A stretch of 53,695 bases of DNA from Erysipelotrichaceae bacterium (GCA_030525525.1 JAUNEN010000009.1:1-53695), one strand, 5' to 3'. Shown: positions 35,130 through 43,649, counted from the stretch's first letter. Notes: a model not told the origin generated them from the sequence alone. Numbers and translations: made by a program.

Positions 35130-36059
35130 ATGAATAAATGGATGAAAGACGGAATTTATACACTGGCAATCGGTGATGCGCTCGGCTGTCCGGTGCAGTT
35201 TGAAAGCCGCGAAGAAGTCGCCCGCCACCCGGTTGACGATATGAGAGGATACGGCACATTCAATCTGCCCGAAGGCTCATGGACCGATGATACCAGCCTC
35301 ACATTATGCACGCTTGCATCAATCAGAGAATGCGGAACAATTGATCCGGATGATATCATGAAGCACTTCATGCAGTGGATGTATGAAGGCAAATACACAC
35401 CGTATGGATTCTCCTATGACATCGGTTTCGGCACTCAGAATGCAATCGGCGCATATAAAAGAGGCGCTGACATTCATCATTGCGGCGGAAAAGAAGCTCA
35501 TAACAACGGCAACGGCTCACTCATGAGAATCCTGCCGGTATGCATCTTCTGTACCGAAAAAGAAATGAGTGATGAAGAGATGATTCATAACGTTCATATG
35601 ATCTCTGCTTTGACCCATGCCCATCCAAGATCACTCACCGCATGCGGTATTTATGCATTCATGGTGCGCTCATTGATCAGAAATGAAGGCTCGCTCATTG
35701 AAAGATTGCAGGCTGGCATTGATGAAGGCTTTGCATATTATGAAGGTAAGCACGAACCGGAAATCAGAACATATCAGCGCATCAGAAATCTTTCTGAATT
35801 TGCCAGGACACCGGAAAACGAAATCAAGAGTTCAGGCTATGTGCTGCACGCCCTTGAAGCAGCACTCTGGTGTCTGATCACTGAAAACAATCTGAAGGAT
35901 TCTCTTCTCAAAGCAGTCAATCTTGGTGAAGATACCGATACAACCGCTGCGATTGCCGGCGGGCTGGCAGGCCTTTACTACGGCATGGAGGCAATTCCTG
36001 AAAACTGGCTTGAAGCACTCAAAAAAAGAGAGCTGTTCGAAGAACTTCTTGCCGCATAA
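35130..36059 (+). CDS. ADP-ribosylglycohydrolase (DraG family)
   Basis: 309 residues, all-helical dinuclear Mg2+ enzyme that removes ADP-ribose from proteins or other acceptors. Metal ligands are visible: WTDDTS with Thr52, Asp53 and Asp54 near the N-terminus, and GEDTDTTAAIAGGLAGLYYG with Asp268, Asp270 and Thr271 near the C-terminus. GDALGCPVQFESR matches the family opening. AAGGAGGAAC precedes ATG 35130. Paired with a macro domain and vWA gene, it implies local reversal or sensing of ADP-ribosylation, but no ADP-ribosyltransferase is in the window. Confidence 0.93.
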   Translation: MNKWMKDGIYTLAIGDALGCPVQFESREEVARHPVDDMRGYGTFNLPEGSWTDDTSLTLCTLASIRECGTIDPDDIMKHFMQWMYEGKYTPYGFSYDIGFGTQNAIGAYKRGADIHHCGGKEAHNNGNGSLMRILPVCIFCTEKEMSDEEMIHNVHMISALTHAHPRSLTACGIYAFMVRSLIRNEGSLIERLQAGIDEGFAYYEGKHEPEIRTYQRIRNLSEFARTPENEIKSSGYVLHALEAALWCLITENNLKDSLLKAVNLGEDTDTTAAIAGGLAGLYYGMEAIPENWLEALKKRELFEELLAA

Positions 36060-36070
36060 CATACTGAATT

Positions 36071-36100
36071 GAAAAACCTCTGCAGCACGCAGAGGTTTAT
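36071..36100. terminator. Bidirectional terminator
   Basis: AAACCTCTGC and GCAGAGGTTT pair around AGCAC, between convergent genes. It overlaps the stop codon of the minus-strand permease. Confidence 0.85.
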
Positions 36101-37398
36101 ATTCTCTTCAGAATTGACTGATAGTAGATTTCACTGATTGCCCAGACTGCAAGCAGAGGAATGATCGCAGAGGCGGCAAGTATGGCAATCTGTGACAGGG
36201 CTGCGCCGCCACTCATGAATATCGACACAAGAGCCGTACCGATATAAATCACAACGAGCGCAATCACAAACAGATAGAAGCGTCTGAGTTCAATATGCAT
36301 GATCTTATGGCGCATGCCGGTTTCAGTACCGATCTGCGCAAGAATGGCATATTCCCTGCCTCTTGAAGAAAGATCTGTTTCCAAACGGAACATAATCGTC
36401 ATCGACTGCAGGATTGCAATTGCAATATAGGAGAAGATGACAAGAAGCTGTTCGATCGGTGTATTCTCTCTGCCAAACAGCATTGACATCATGACCATGA
36501 GATCTGCAATCAGCAGATAAACCGTGACCTTGGAGAATTGAATATCTCTTCTTAAGAAACCGTTGGCGGCAGCTTTGACCGTACTTCCGGTTCCCTTCTT
36601 TCTGTTAAAGGAAGTGATGAATGGAAGAAGAATTCCGGTAATGATACGCTCCAGGCCGACACATGCAATAACCGCCATGACAGCCAAGCCGCCCTCTCCT
36701 TCAAAAAAGCCGTAGAGCGGATAAACAGCCGCAATGATGCCGATCAGATTCAGAAGAAGCTGAAAGACCTTTGTGTTGGTAAAGCCGTATCCTTCTTTTT
36801 TCTTCATGGCTGCGATATTGCCGCCGGAAAGAAGAACCGCACCGCTTTTGTAGGCGAATGAACAATTGAGCAGTGTAATCACACCGACAATGAAAACCAT
36901 GACCGAGAAGAACTCCACCATTGCAAATGAGGAAATGCCCACCTGCATTGATGCATTCTGCGAAGCAAGGATCATATTGAGTACCTTCAGCAATCCATAC
37001 CCGCATAACATTCCGAGCGGTATTGAAAGCACAAGCAGAATCAAAGTCTGAATGAGCAGATACATTGCCATCTGAATATAGGTTGCTCCGCAGATCAGTC
37101 TGACTGCCAGTTCCTTTGCCTTGTTTTTGACAAAGAAGTCATTGCAGAAAAACAGATCGATGGCACACATGATGACGACAAACACCATCATCAGATTTGA
37201 AATATTTCCTTTTGAGAGCAGCTGAATCACATCTGCCTGATGAAATTCCGAAAAATAGATCTCGGCTTCCGTACCGGCAGCTTCCGCCATATTGAAATAG
37301 ACAAACAGCAAAGCCGTTGTGATAAAGAAAGTCAATGCAAAGAAGATTGCCTTCGACCTGCTGTTTTTCAACGATCTGATCGCCTCCTTGAAAATCAT
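36097..37398 (-). CDS. FtsX-family ABC transporter permease
   Basis: 433 residues with about eight hydrophobic helices and no large extracellular domain. N-terminal basic-amphipathic FKEAIRSLKNSRSKAIFFAL is typical of FtsX/BceB-type permeases. The helices group in two halves, the first with LAVRLICGATYIQMAMYLLI (the FtsX coupling region). The second half resembles a divergent repeat (REYAILAQIGTETGMRHKIM). It overlaps the ATPase gene by four bases and makes one transporter with it. This class often expels antimicrobial peptides or moves lipoproteins; no sensor kinase is adjacent, so the role is open. Confidence 0.85.
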   Translation of the reverse strand: MIFKEAIRSLKNSRSKAIFFALTFFITTALLFVYFNMAEAAGTEAEIYFSEFHQADVIQLLSKGNISNLMMVFVVIMCAIDLFFCNDFFVKNKAKELAVRLICGATYIQMAMYLLIQTLILLVLSIPLGMLCGYGLLKVLNMILASQNASMQVGISSFAMVEFFSVMVFIVGVITLLNCSFAYKSGAVLLSGGNIAAMKKKEGYGFTNTKVFQLLLNLIGIIAAVYPLYGFFEGEGGLAVMAVIACVGLERIITGILLPFITSFNRKKGTGSTVKAAANGFLRRDIQFSKVTVYLLIADLMVMMSMLFGRENTPIEQLLVIFSYIAIAILQSMTIMFRLETDLSSRGREYAILAQIGTETGMRHKIMHIELRRFYLFVIALVVIYIGTALVSIFMSGGAALSQIAILAASAIIPLLAVWAISEIYYQSILKRI

Positions 37399-38168
37399 GC
37401 AGTCTTTCTCCTTGTACGGGAGGATGAACTGATTTCAACGATCTTTCTGAAATAGGTGTCCTGATCCATCCCTTCTCTTGTGATTTCTCTGCTGATTGCA
37501 CCATCCTTGATGAAGATCAGACGCGATGTGAAGGAAGCGACAAATGAATCATGCGTGACCATGACAATCGTTGCGCCGCTTTCACGGTTCATCTTTTCAA
37601 ACAGTTCCATGAGTTCTTCCGAATTCTCGGAATCAAGCGCACCGGTCGGCTCATCGGCAACGATCAGTCCGGGATTGTTGATGAGTGCTCTGCAGATCGC
37701 CGCACGCTGTTTCTGTCCGCCCGAGCATTCCGGCGGTATTTTGTTGAGAAGATTTGTGATATTCAGCTTGGCAGCGATATCCTCCACCATTGTTTCAATC
37801 TTCTTCGGATCAACTTTCGCCAGTGTTAAGGGCATGGCAATGTTTTCAAACATCGTATGGGTATCCAGCAGATTGAAATCCTGGAAGATGAATCCCAGAT
37901 TTTCATAGCGGAATTTTCCGATTTCATTGGCTGACATGTTCATGACATTCTTTTCATTGATATAGACACGTCCGTCTGTCGGATAATCCATCGTTGAAAT
38001 CATATTGATGAATGTGGACTTGCCGCTGCCGGAAGGTCCCATGACACCTAAGAATTCTCCCTTATGAACTTCGACATTCACATCGTGCAGTGCAGTCACT
38101 GCATTCATGGATTCAGGATTATATACTTTCTTGAGATTTACCGTTTTCAGAATCACTTCATCGCTCAT
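37395..38168 (-). CDS. ABC transporter ATP-binding protein (MacB/BceA type)
   Basis: 257 residues. Walker A GPSGSGKST, Q-loop FIFQDFNLLD, signature CSGGQKQR (Cys in place of the usual Leu before SGGQ), Walker [13 protein letters not shown] and H-loop VTHD. This set fits exporters that pair with an FtsX-type permease, which follows directly with overlapping start and stop codons. GAGGG precedes ATG 38168. The neighbouring divergent WYL regulator could control it. Confidence 0.92.
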   Translation of the reverse strand: MSDEVILKTVNLKKVYNPESMNAVTALHDVNVEVHKGEFLGVMGPSGSGKSTFINMISTMDYPTDGRVYINEKNVMNMSANEIGKFRYENLGFIFQDFNLLDTHTMFENIAMPLTLAKVDPKKIETMVEDIAAKLNITNLLNKIPPECSGGQKQRAAICRALINNPGLIVADEPTGALDSENSEELMELFEKMNRESGATIVMVTHDSFVASFTSRLIFIKDGAISREITREGMDQDTYFRKIVEISSSSRTRRKTA

Positions 38169-38392
38169 ACTCAGCCCTCATTTCTACACGGGAATAATAT
38201 CACAAAAGAAGACTGTAAATGCAGGTAATTCAGATCATATGATTGTCAGAAACGATCCGATTCTTCAGTTTCCCCGATCAACCTGCTGTATTTTCATTTT
38301 CATTCCTCATAACACCATCCGCCTTCTTTTCATCAGGGCAAAAAATGTGCCATACTGTGATATGATGAAATCATCAGTAAGGAATAATACCT

Positions 38393-39364
38393 ATGGCAGA
38401 AAAGAAACATACATCATTTGCATTGCTTCAGATCCTTGAAGAAGAAAGCGATGAAAATCATATTCTGAATGCTTCGCAGCTTGCCGAAAAGCTCGATCAG
38501 CGCCTGAATGTACGGGTTGAAAGAAGAACCATTTACTCCAACATTGAAATCCTGCGTCAGGCCGGATATGAGATCAGCGATTACAACGAAAACGGCAAAG
38601 GCTATTATCTGAAGAAGAGACAGTTTGAAAAAGGAGAGATTCTGCTTTTATGCAATGCGATCCACGCATCACATTTCATTGCCGCAAAAGACAGTGAAAT
38701 CCTCATCAACAAGCTCTTAAGCACATTGTCAAAGGAAGACCGCAAAGAATTCACGGATTCCGTATACATGCCCAATCCCCTCAAATCGCAGTCGGAGTAT
38801 CTGTTTGACAATATTTCAACCATTTCTTCAGCCGTGCATCAGGGACATAAAATCTCCTTTACCTATACACGCTACAGCCGTAACAAGCAATTGGTTCCCA
38901 GAAGGAAAGAGCCTTATATCGTTGAGCCGCGCTACATTGTCTATAACGATTCAAGGCCGTATCTGATCACCACCAGTGAAAAGCATCCCGGCTTCACCCA
39001 TTGGCGCATTGATAAGATCAGAAACATCAGAATCCTTGACGAACGCATCAGGCAGCTCAAAAAAGCAGAAGAGACCGAAGCCTACCGCTATGCCGCAAAC
39101 AAGCTGTTCATGTTTTCCGGAGAAACAGAATATGTTTCATTCCGCTGCGAAGAAAGAATCATGGATCAGATGATTGATATCTTCGGACCTGAAATGCGCA
39201 TCCTTTCCGATTCGGACGGATTCTTCACAGCCCGTGTAAGCACAACCGAAAGCGGTGCTCTCTTTCTGGCCCAGCAGTTTCTGGATGCGATTGAAATCAT
39301 CGATCCGGTTTCCCTGCGCGAACGTTTCAATGAAAATCTGAAAAAGCGTCTGGGCGGAGAATGA
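38393..39364 (+). CDS. WYL-domain transcriptional regulator
   Basis: 323 residues. N-terminal winged HTH (about 5-70: FALLQILEEESD...LNASQLAEKLDQ...VERRTIYSNIEILRQAGYEI) of the DeoR/HTH_11 kind. A WYL domain follows (about 140-215) with KEPYIVEPRYIVYNDSRPYLIT in place of the canonical WYL strand and HWRIDKIRNIRIL, and a C-terminal WCX extension. WYL proteins sense nucleotides or nucleic acid and often regulate stress or defence genes. AAGGA nine bases ahead supports the start. It is divergent from the FtsX-type ABC genes and may regulate them. Confidence 0.88.
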   Translation: MAEKKHTSFALLQILEEESDENHILNASQLAEKLDQRLNVRVERRTIYSNIEILRQAGYEISDYNENGKGYYLKKRQFEKGEILLLCNAIHASHFIAAKDSEILINKLLSTLSKEDRKEFTDSVYMPNPLKSQSEYLFDNISTISSAVHQGHKISFTYTRYSRNKQLVPRRKEPYIVEPRYIVYNDSRPYLITTSEKHPGFTHWRIDKIRNIRILDERIRQLKKAEETEAYRYAANKLFMFSGETEYVSFRCEERIMDQMIDIFGPEMRILSDSDGFFTARVSTTESGALFLAQQFLDAIEIIDPVSLRERFNENLKKRLGGE

Positions 39365-39373
39365 AAGTAACAT

Positions 39374-39405
39374 GATGTACACAGCAGTGTACATCTCTTT
39401 TTTTC
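39374..39405 (+). terminator. Intrinsic terminator of the WYL regulator
   Basis: GATGTACAC-AGCA-GTGTACATC is a perfect nine-base stem followed by TCTTTTTTTT. Confidence 0.9.
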
Positions 39406-39443
39406 GTTTCCGATATGATCTACATGCGTGGAGGTAATCAGAA

Positions 39444-39524
39444 ATGGAAGAAAGAAAAAAGTATCAGGGACCTTTGAAAATGGAGGAACTCCTTGAAATC
39501 CTTGCCGAAATCCGGATGCCGTAA
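39444..39524 (+). CDS. Candidate 26-residue small protein
   Basis: ATG 39444 to TAA 39524. The peptide starts MEERKKYQGPLKMEE and ends LAEIRMP: a charged N-terminal part and an amphipathic helix-like LLEILAEIRM. It is preceded by TGGAGG with nine bases of spacing, by TATGAT (39414-39419) as a possible -10, and by a terminator that isolates it from the WYL gene. A second terminator follows immediately. Such a complete transcription unit suggests real expression. Function unknown, family unknown; a small regulatory RNA with a chance ORF is the alternative. Confidence 0.5.
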   Translation: MEERKKYQGPLKMEELLEILAEIRMP

Positions 39525-39529
39525 ATTCA

Positions 39530-39562
39530 AAAGCGACAGGTCACTGACCTGCCGTTTATTTT
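39530..39562. terminator. Hairpin terminator between the small ORF and the PAS gene
   Basis: CAGGTCA-C-TGACCTG palindrome within a longer stem, with T-rich flank TTTATTTTT on the plus strand and CTTTTG on the minus strand. Confidence 0.7.
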
Positions 39563-39963
39563 TGGTTTGCAAGAAACTCTGCTGTACGTCTTAACCAGTA
39601 GTCACCGATCGGTTCGGAAGGATTTTCTTCGCTCCACGGAACTTCATGGCGTTCGAAGTAACCGATGACATTTCCTTCATCATTTCTGACCGGTACAAAG
39701 AATTCACGCTCCCCTGTTTTCCGGTTGTATGTTTCAAACATTTCGTCTTCGCCTTCATCTGCCCGCTTCAGAAAGTTCTCAATCTTCGGTTTGGTGCTTT
39801 CATTGTGGCAGTTGAACAGACTGTTGCCGATGATTACTCTTTGACCATAGCGCTTCCTGGCAGTTCTGTTCATCCAGCGCACCGTATGTGTCCGGTCCAC
39901 AAAAACAACTTCATACGGATAGGAATCCAGAATCGCTTTCAGCACATCAAATGTGATTTCCAT
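39556..39963 (-). CDS. Stand-alone PAS domain protein
   Basis: 135 residues containing one PAS domain (about 5-110): LDSYPYEVVFVDRTHTVRWM, then IIGNSLFNCHNESTKPKIEN and the exit strand FVPVRNDEGNVIGYFERHEV. The CHNES segment with His53 resembles the CHPPxS motif of the PAS domain in DUF438 proteins. No output domain is attached, so it may sense redox or a small ligand for another protein. ATG 39963 is preceded by AAAGGAG; the longer reading from 40014 has none. Confidence 0.78.
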   Translation of the reverse strand: MEITFDVLKAILDSYPYEVVFVDRTHTVRWMNRTARKRYGQRVIIGNSLFNCHNESTKPKIENFLKRADEGEDEMFETYNRKTGEREFFVPVRNDEGNVIGYFERHEVPWSEENPSEPIGDYWLRRTAEFLANQK

Positions 39964-40102
39964 AAATGCTCCTTTGGTTACTGTCATCATATCATGGTTC
40001 GCCAGTCTGCTCATCTGTATTGCATCATCGGTCTGCAGTGTATAAATAACATGAAAAAAGTGAGAATATGCTAGAATTGACGGCAGTCAACCGGAGGCAG
40101 AT

Positions 40103-41878
40103 ATGAGTACAACAGTTGAAAAACATTATAAAACAGGCGAGCTGCTGAAACGCTTCGCGCCATACCTGATGAAATATAAAAAACTGCTTGCATTTGATCT
40201 GTTCTGTGCAGCCCTCACAACCTTATGCGATATTGTCCTTCCCCGCATCATGTCGACATTGACCAATACCGCCATGTACAATGCGGCAGAACTGACAGTT
40301 GAGCTTGTGCTGAAACTCGCATTCATCTATGCAATTCTGAGACTGATCGATGCGGCAGCCTATTACTACATGAGTTCACAGGGACATATCATGGGTGTCC
40401 ATATTGAAACAGACATGAGAACAGATGCCTTCGACCATCTTGAGAGGCTCTCTGACAGCTATTATGCGAATACAAAGATCGGTCAGGTCATGGGCAGAAT
40501 CACGAGTGATCTCTTTGATGTGACTGAATTTGCACATCACTGTCCGGAAGAATTCTTTATTGCTGGTATCAAGATCCTTGTCTCATTCATCATTCTCTGT
40601 CAGTCATCTGTTCTTCTGACACTGATTATCTTTGCCTGCATTCCGTTCATGATCTATGCGTCGATCAAACTCAACCGCCGCTTCCGCAGAGCCACCAAGG
40701 CACAGCGTGTTCAGATCGGTGAGATCAACGCCCAGGTTGAAGACTCCCTGCTCGGCGAAAAGGTGGTCAAAGCCTTTGCGGCTGAAGAAATGGAAATTGA
40801 AAAGTTTGCCAGAGACAACGAAAAGTTCAAAGCAATCAAGACAGAGCGCTATTACGCCATGGCAAATTACAGCATGTCCACAAGACTGTTCGATGGTTTC
40901 ATGTATGTCACAACCATCGTTGCCGGCGGACTGTTCCTTGTGCACGGTCTCATCAATGCCGGTGAACTGGTTGCCTATATTCTCTATGTCACAACAATGA
41001 TTGCCACAATCCGCAGAATCGTCGAATTTGCCGAACAGTTCCAGAGCGGCATCACCGGCATCGAAAGATTCCTTGAAATCATGGATACTCCGATTGACAT
41101 CAAGGATGCACCTGATGCAAAGCCGCTTGAAATCAAAGAAGGAAGAATTCAGTTTGATCATGTCACATTCGAATATCCGGATGATCATAACCGTGTTCTT
41201 CATGATCTGTGTCTTGATATCAAACCCGGTGAGAATCTGGCTTTGGTCGGAGAGAGCGGTGGCGGAAAGACAACGCTCGCTTCACTGATTCCCCGCTTCT
41301 ATGACGCAACCGGCGGAGCGGTATTGATTGACGGTCAGAATGTCAAAGATGTGACTCTGAAGAGTCTGAGATCCGCAATCGGTATTGTTCAGCAGGATGT
41401 ATATCTTTTCTCCGGTACCGTTCTTGAAAATATTGCATACGGCAAACCGGATGCGACAAGAGAAGAAATCATCCATGCCGCAAAACTTGCCGGTGCCAAT
41501 TCATTTATCAGTGAACTGCCGGACGGATATGATTCCTATGTCGGTGAGCGCGGCGTCAAGCTTTCGGGAGGTCAGAAACAGAGAATCTCCATTGCCCGTG
41601 TCTTCCTGAAGAATCCGCCCGTCCTTCTGCTTGATGAAGCAACCAGCGCACTTGACAACGAAAGTGAGATTCTCATTGAAAAGAGCCTGGCAGATCTCTC
41701 TGTCGGCCGTACAACATTGACGATTGCTCACCGTCTGACAACCATCCGCCATGCGGACAGAATCATAGTAATGGGCAAAAACGGAATTGAAGAAGAAGGC
41801 AATCACGAATCGCTTCTTGAAAAGAAAGGCATCTATTACAGACTCTGGAACGGCATTCTGGCTGAACAGGCTGCTTAA
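40103..41878 (+). CDS. ABC exporter, fused membrane and ATPase domains (MsbA/MdlB type)
   Basis: 591 residues. Six-helix ABC transmembrane domain at about 20-320, then the ATPase with Walker A GESGGGKTT, Q-loop IVQQDVYLFSG, signature LSGGQKQR, Walker B VLLLDEATSALD and switch His in TIAHRLTT. A half-transporter expected to work as a homodimer, exporting lipids, drugs or peptides. The ribosome binding site CCGGAGG and a TGC-TAGAAT extended -10 lie directly ahead. It stands alone between terminators, so the substrate cannot be inferred from neighbours. Confidence 0.93.
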   Translation: MSTTVEKHYKTGELLKRFAPYLMKYKKLLAFDLFCAALTTLCDIVLPRIMSTLTNTAMYNAAELTVELVLKLAFIYAILRLIDAAAYYYMSSQGHIMGVHIETDMRTDAFDHLERLSDSYYANTKIGQVMGRITSDLFDVTEFAHHCPEEFFIAGIKILVSFIILCQSSVLLTLIIFACIPFMIYASIKLNRRFRRATKAQRVQIGEINAQVEDSLLGEKVVKAFAAEEMEIEKFARDNEKFKAIKTERYYAMANYSMSTRLFDGFMYVTTIVAGGLFLVHGLINAGELVAYILYVTTMIATIRRIVEFAEQFQSGITGIERFLEIMDTPIDIKDAPDAKPLEIKEGRIQFDHVTFEYPDDHNRVLHDLCLDIKPGENLALVGESGGGKTTLASLIPRFYDATGGAVLIDGQNVKDVTLKSLRSAIGIVQQDVYLFSGTVLENIAYGKPDATREEIIHAAKLAGANSFISELPDGYDSYVGERGVKLSGGQKQRISIARVFLKNPPVLLLDEATSALDNESEILIEKSLADLSVGRTTLTIAHRLTTIRHADRIIVMGKNGIEEEGNHESLLEKKGIYYRLWNGILAEQAA

Positions 41879-41885
41879 GAGCATA

Positions 41886-41914
41886 TTAAAATCCTGCACG
41901 CGCAGGATTTTTTG
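41886..41914. terminator. Bidirectional terminator
   Basis: AAAATCCTGC and GCAGGATTTTTT pair around ACGC, between convergent genes. Confidence 0.9.
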
Positions 41915-41922
41915 ATGGTTTC

Positions 41923-42855
41923 CTATTGAAGACCTCTGATCATATGATGATAAATCAGACCGTCTTCTTCACGTGTTTCTGTCAATAGATCCACAAACCA
42001 GTTTCTGTGCCAGAATTTTTCAGCCTGTCTGTTTCCTTTGACATAGCCTGCCTCTGCCCACATGAAGCCGCAATCCGCAAAGGCATCAAGCATATCTCTT
42101 AACATCTCTGAGCCATAGCTGAAGCCCTGCATATCGCCCGGAATCATGATGAAGTCAATCCAGACTGCATCCTGGCGGGGATAGTGAAGATAGATTCTGG
42201 CTGCGCCGACCACATCGGGATCTCTCAGCAATACAAAATACTGATTTGCCGGATCGCAGTCATGAGGGCATCTCTTTGCGTCCTGCTTTACTGTTTCAAT
42301 CGTCGGCACAATCCCGAGCTGATCGAAATACTGCATATTGTCCAGATACAGCTGCAATACATCTTCATAGTTTTTTTCACTCACCAGTTCAACATCATAG
42401 GTTGCCGAAAGTTTGTGATAATCAAAGACATAATCCGCCATCCGCATGCCGTCGACCAACAGCAGTTCGCAATGATAATCACTTTCCTTATCCATGAAGA
42501 TATCCGTAATCAGTCCGAACAACGTTCTGCCGAGCTGCTTTTCTGCGGCTTCTGCATATTCTTCATATTCAGGATGTTCATCCATTCTGTCACGGTAATA
42601 CTTCGCGGTCAGATCATAGCCGAAGGTTATTTTCGAAAGATCTGCATTTTCCCATGTCAGCAGAATGTAATAATCCTTCTGCTTCTCCATGATCTTTCTG
42701 AGATTTTCAATTGTCGGCCGCATTTCTGTTTGATTATCTCCATCCAGCAGCATCCGCATCAGGTCAAAGAATTCTTCAAATGAGTTGAACAATACACCGT
42801 CAATAATCAATTCTTTTGTGATCTTGTTTTCCATATACATTTCAATGCAGTTCAA
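41923..42855 (-). CDS. GNAT-family protein with an N-terminal uncharacterised domain
   Basis: About 310 residues. The C-terminal 140 residues form a GNAT domain: QYFVLLRDPDVVGAARIYLH, VWIDFIMIPGDMQGFSYGSE (motif A), and YVKGNRQAEKFWHRNWF (motif B). The N-terminal about 150 residues have no recognised fold and include RTLFGLITDIFMDKESDYHC. The start is uncertain: TTG 42855 has GGAGGAGAAAGG six bases ahead, while ATG 42840 and ATG 42834 lack a site. Substrate unknown. Confidence 0.72.
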   Translation of the reverse strand: MNCIEMYMENKITKELIIDGVLFNSFEEFFDLMRMLLDGDNQTEMRPTIENLRKIMEKQKDYYILLTWENADLSKITFGYDLTAKYYRDRMDEHPEYEEYAEAAEKQLGRTLFGLITDIFMDKESDYHCELLLVDGMRMADYVFDYHKLSATYDVELVSEKNYEDVLQLYLDNMQYFDQLGIVPTIETVKQDAKRCPHDCDPANQYFVLLRDPDVVGAARIYLHYPRQDAVWIDFIMIPGDMQGFSYGSEMLRDMLDAFADCGFMWAEAGYVKGNRQAEKFWHRNWFVDLLTETREEDGLIYHHMIRGLQ

Positions 42856-43128
42856 TCTGCACCTTTCTCCTCCATATCTTCTCATTCTTTTCAAAATGAG
42901 AAAAGCATGCATTATCTCAAAGAGAGAAATTAACAGTTCAGATCATTTTTGAAAATCGTTATACATGAAGCTTCTCTTCAAAACATTCAGCAAAGACTTG
43001 AAAAATATCCGGCACGTGATCTTTCCGGCACACACAGCCCGACTGCTGTCGGTGTTCCTTCCGGTTATGAAGAAGCGCTGATCGGGAAGCCGGGACAGCC
43101 GGCATTGATCAGGCAAAACTGCATAACG
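42856..43128. other. Intergenic region before the tRNA cluster, with a possible decayed coding remnant
   Basis: About 270 bases. It holds an AT-rich stretch with a CTCATT/AATGAG hairpin near 42883-42902. After it lies an open plus-strand frame from about 42949 whose middle (SLQNIQQRLEKYPARDLSG) looks protein-like but has no ribosome binding site, no homology I recognise, and runs into the tRNA-Gly gene. I see no functional gene here. Confidence 0.35.
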
Positions 43129-43160
43129 CAAAAAAAAGTCCGAATCAATCGAACTTTTTT
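43129..43160 (-). terminator. Terminator of the tRNA operon
   Basis: Minus strand AAGTTCGA-TTGA-TTCGGACTT followed by TTTTTTT, right after the CCA end of tRNA-Gly. Confidence 0.85.
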
Positions 43161-43163
43161 ATA

Positions 43164-43237
43164 TGGAGCGAGTGAGGAGAATCGGACTCCCGTATTCAGC
43201 TTGGAAGGCTGACGTTCTACCATTGAACTACACTCGC
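43164..43237 (-). tRNA. tRNA-Gly (TCC)
   Basis: Acceptor GCGAGTG/CACTCGC, D-arm with AATGGTA, anticodon loop CTTCCAA (TCC), T-arm GATTC. The 3' CCA is encoded. Last gene of the six-tRNA operon. Confidence 0.96.
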
Positions 43238-43250
43238 AATTTAAACAAGG

Positions 43251-43326
43251 TGGTGACTCGGAAGAGACTCGAACTCTCGACCCACTGATTAAAAGTCAGT
43301 TGCTCTACCACCTGAGCTACCGAGTC
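43251..43326 (-). tRNA. tRNA-Lys (TTT)
   Basis: Acceptor GACTCGG/CCGAGTC, anticodon loop CTTTTAA (TTT), T-loop TTCGAGT. CCA is encoded. Confidence 0.96.
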
Positions 43327-43345
43327 ATCAGTGGTAAAAATAAGG

Positions 43346-43418
43346 CTGGGGCAGCTGGATTCGAACCAGCGAAATGACAGAGTCAAAGTCTGTTGCCTTA
43401 CCGCTTGGCTATGCCCCA
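43346..43418 (-). tRNA. tRNA-Gln (TTG)
   Basis: Acceptor TGGGGCA/TGCCCCA with discriminator G, anticodon loop CTTTGAC (TTG), T-loop TTCGAAT. Unlike the other five tRNAs it is followed by CCT, not CCA, so CCA must be added after transcription. Confidence 0.95.
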
Positions 43419-43475
43419 ATCCGCCGTGCCGCCTTTACAAATATAATCATCCGAAGATGAGCTTTTTAAAAAAGA

Positions 43476-43560
43476 TGGTGGAGACGGGTGGTTTCGAACC
43501 ACCGAACCCGGAGGGAGCAGATTTACAGTCTGCCGCGTTTAGCCACTTCGCTACGTCTCC
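43476..43560 (-). tRNA. tRNA-Tyr (GTA)
   Basis: Acceptor GGAGACG/CGTCTCC, anticodon loop CTGTAAA (GTA), long variable arm (CTCCCTCCGGG region), T-loop TTCGAAA. CCA is encoded. Confidence 0.96.
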
Positions 43561-43564
43561 ACAA

Positions 43565-43640
43565 TGGTGCCGACTATAGGAATCGAACCTACAACCTACT
43601 GATTACAAATCAGTTGCTCTGCCAATTGAGCTAAGTCGGC
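43565..43640 (-). tRNA. tRNA-Thr (TGT)
   Basis: Acceptor GCCGACT/AGTCGGC, anticodon loop TTTGTAA (TGT), T-loop TTCGATT. CCA is encoded. Confidence 0.96.
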
Positions 43641-43649
43641 ATATACGTA

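Noticed and set aside
36097-39364. The FtsX-type ABC pair and WYL regulator as a bacitracin-type (Bce) detoxification module
   Set aside because: No BceS/BceR two-component genes adjacent, and the permease lacks the large extracellular domain of BceB.
40604-41203. A 199-codon frame antisense to the MsbA-like exporter gene
   Set aside because: It overlaps a clear ABC transporter and has no supporting signal or recognisable domain.
42949-43212. An 87-codon plus-strand frame before and into tRNA-Gly
   Set aside because: No ribosome binding site, overlaps a tRNA gene and terminator, no recognisable family; reported only as a possible remnant.
43228-43579. Frames across the tRNA cluster on both strands that read like protein fragments
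   Set aside because: They are translations of tRNA genes and carry no start signals.
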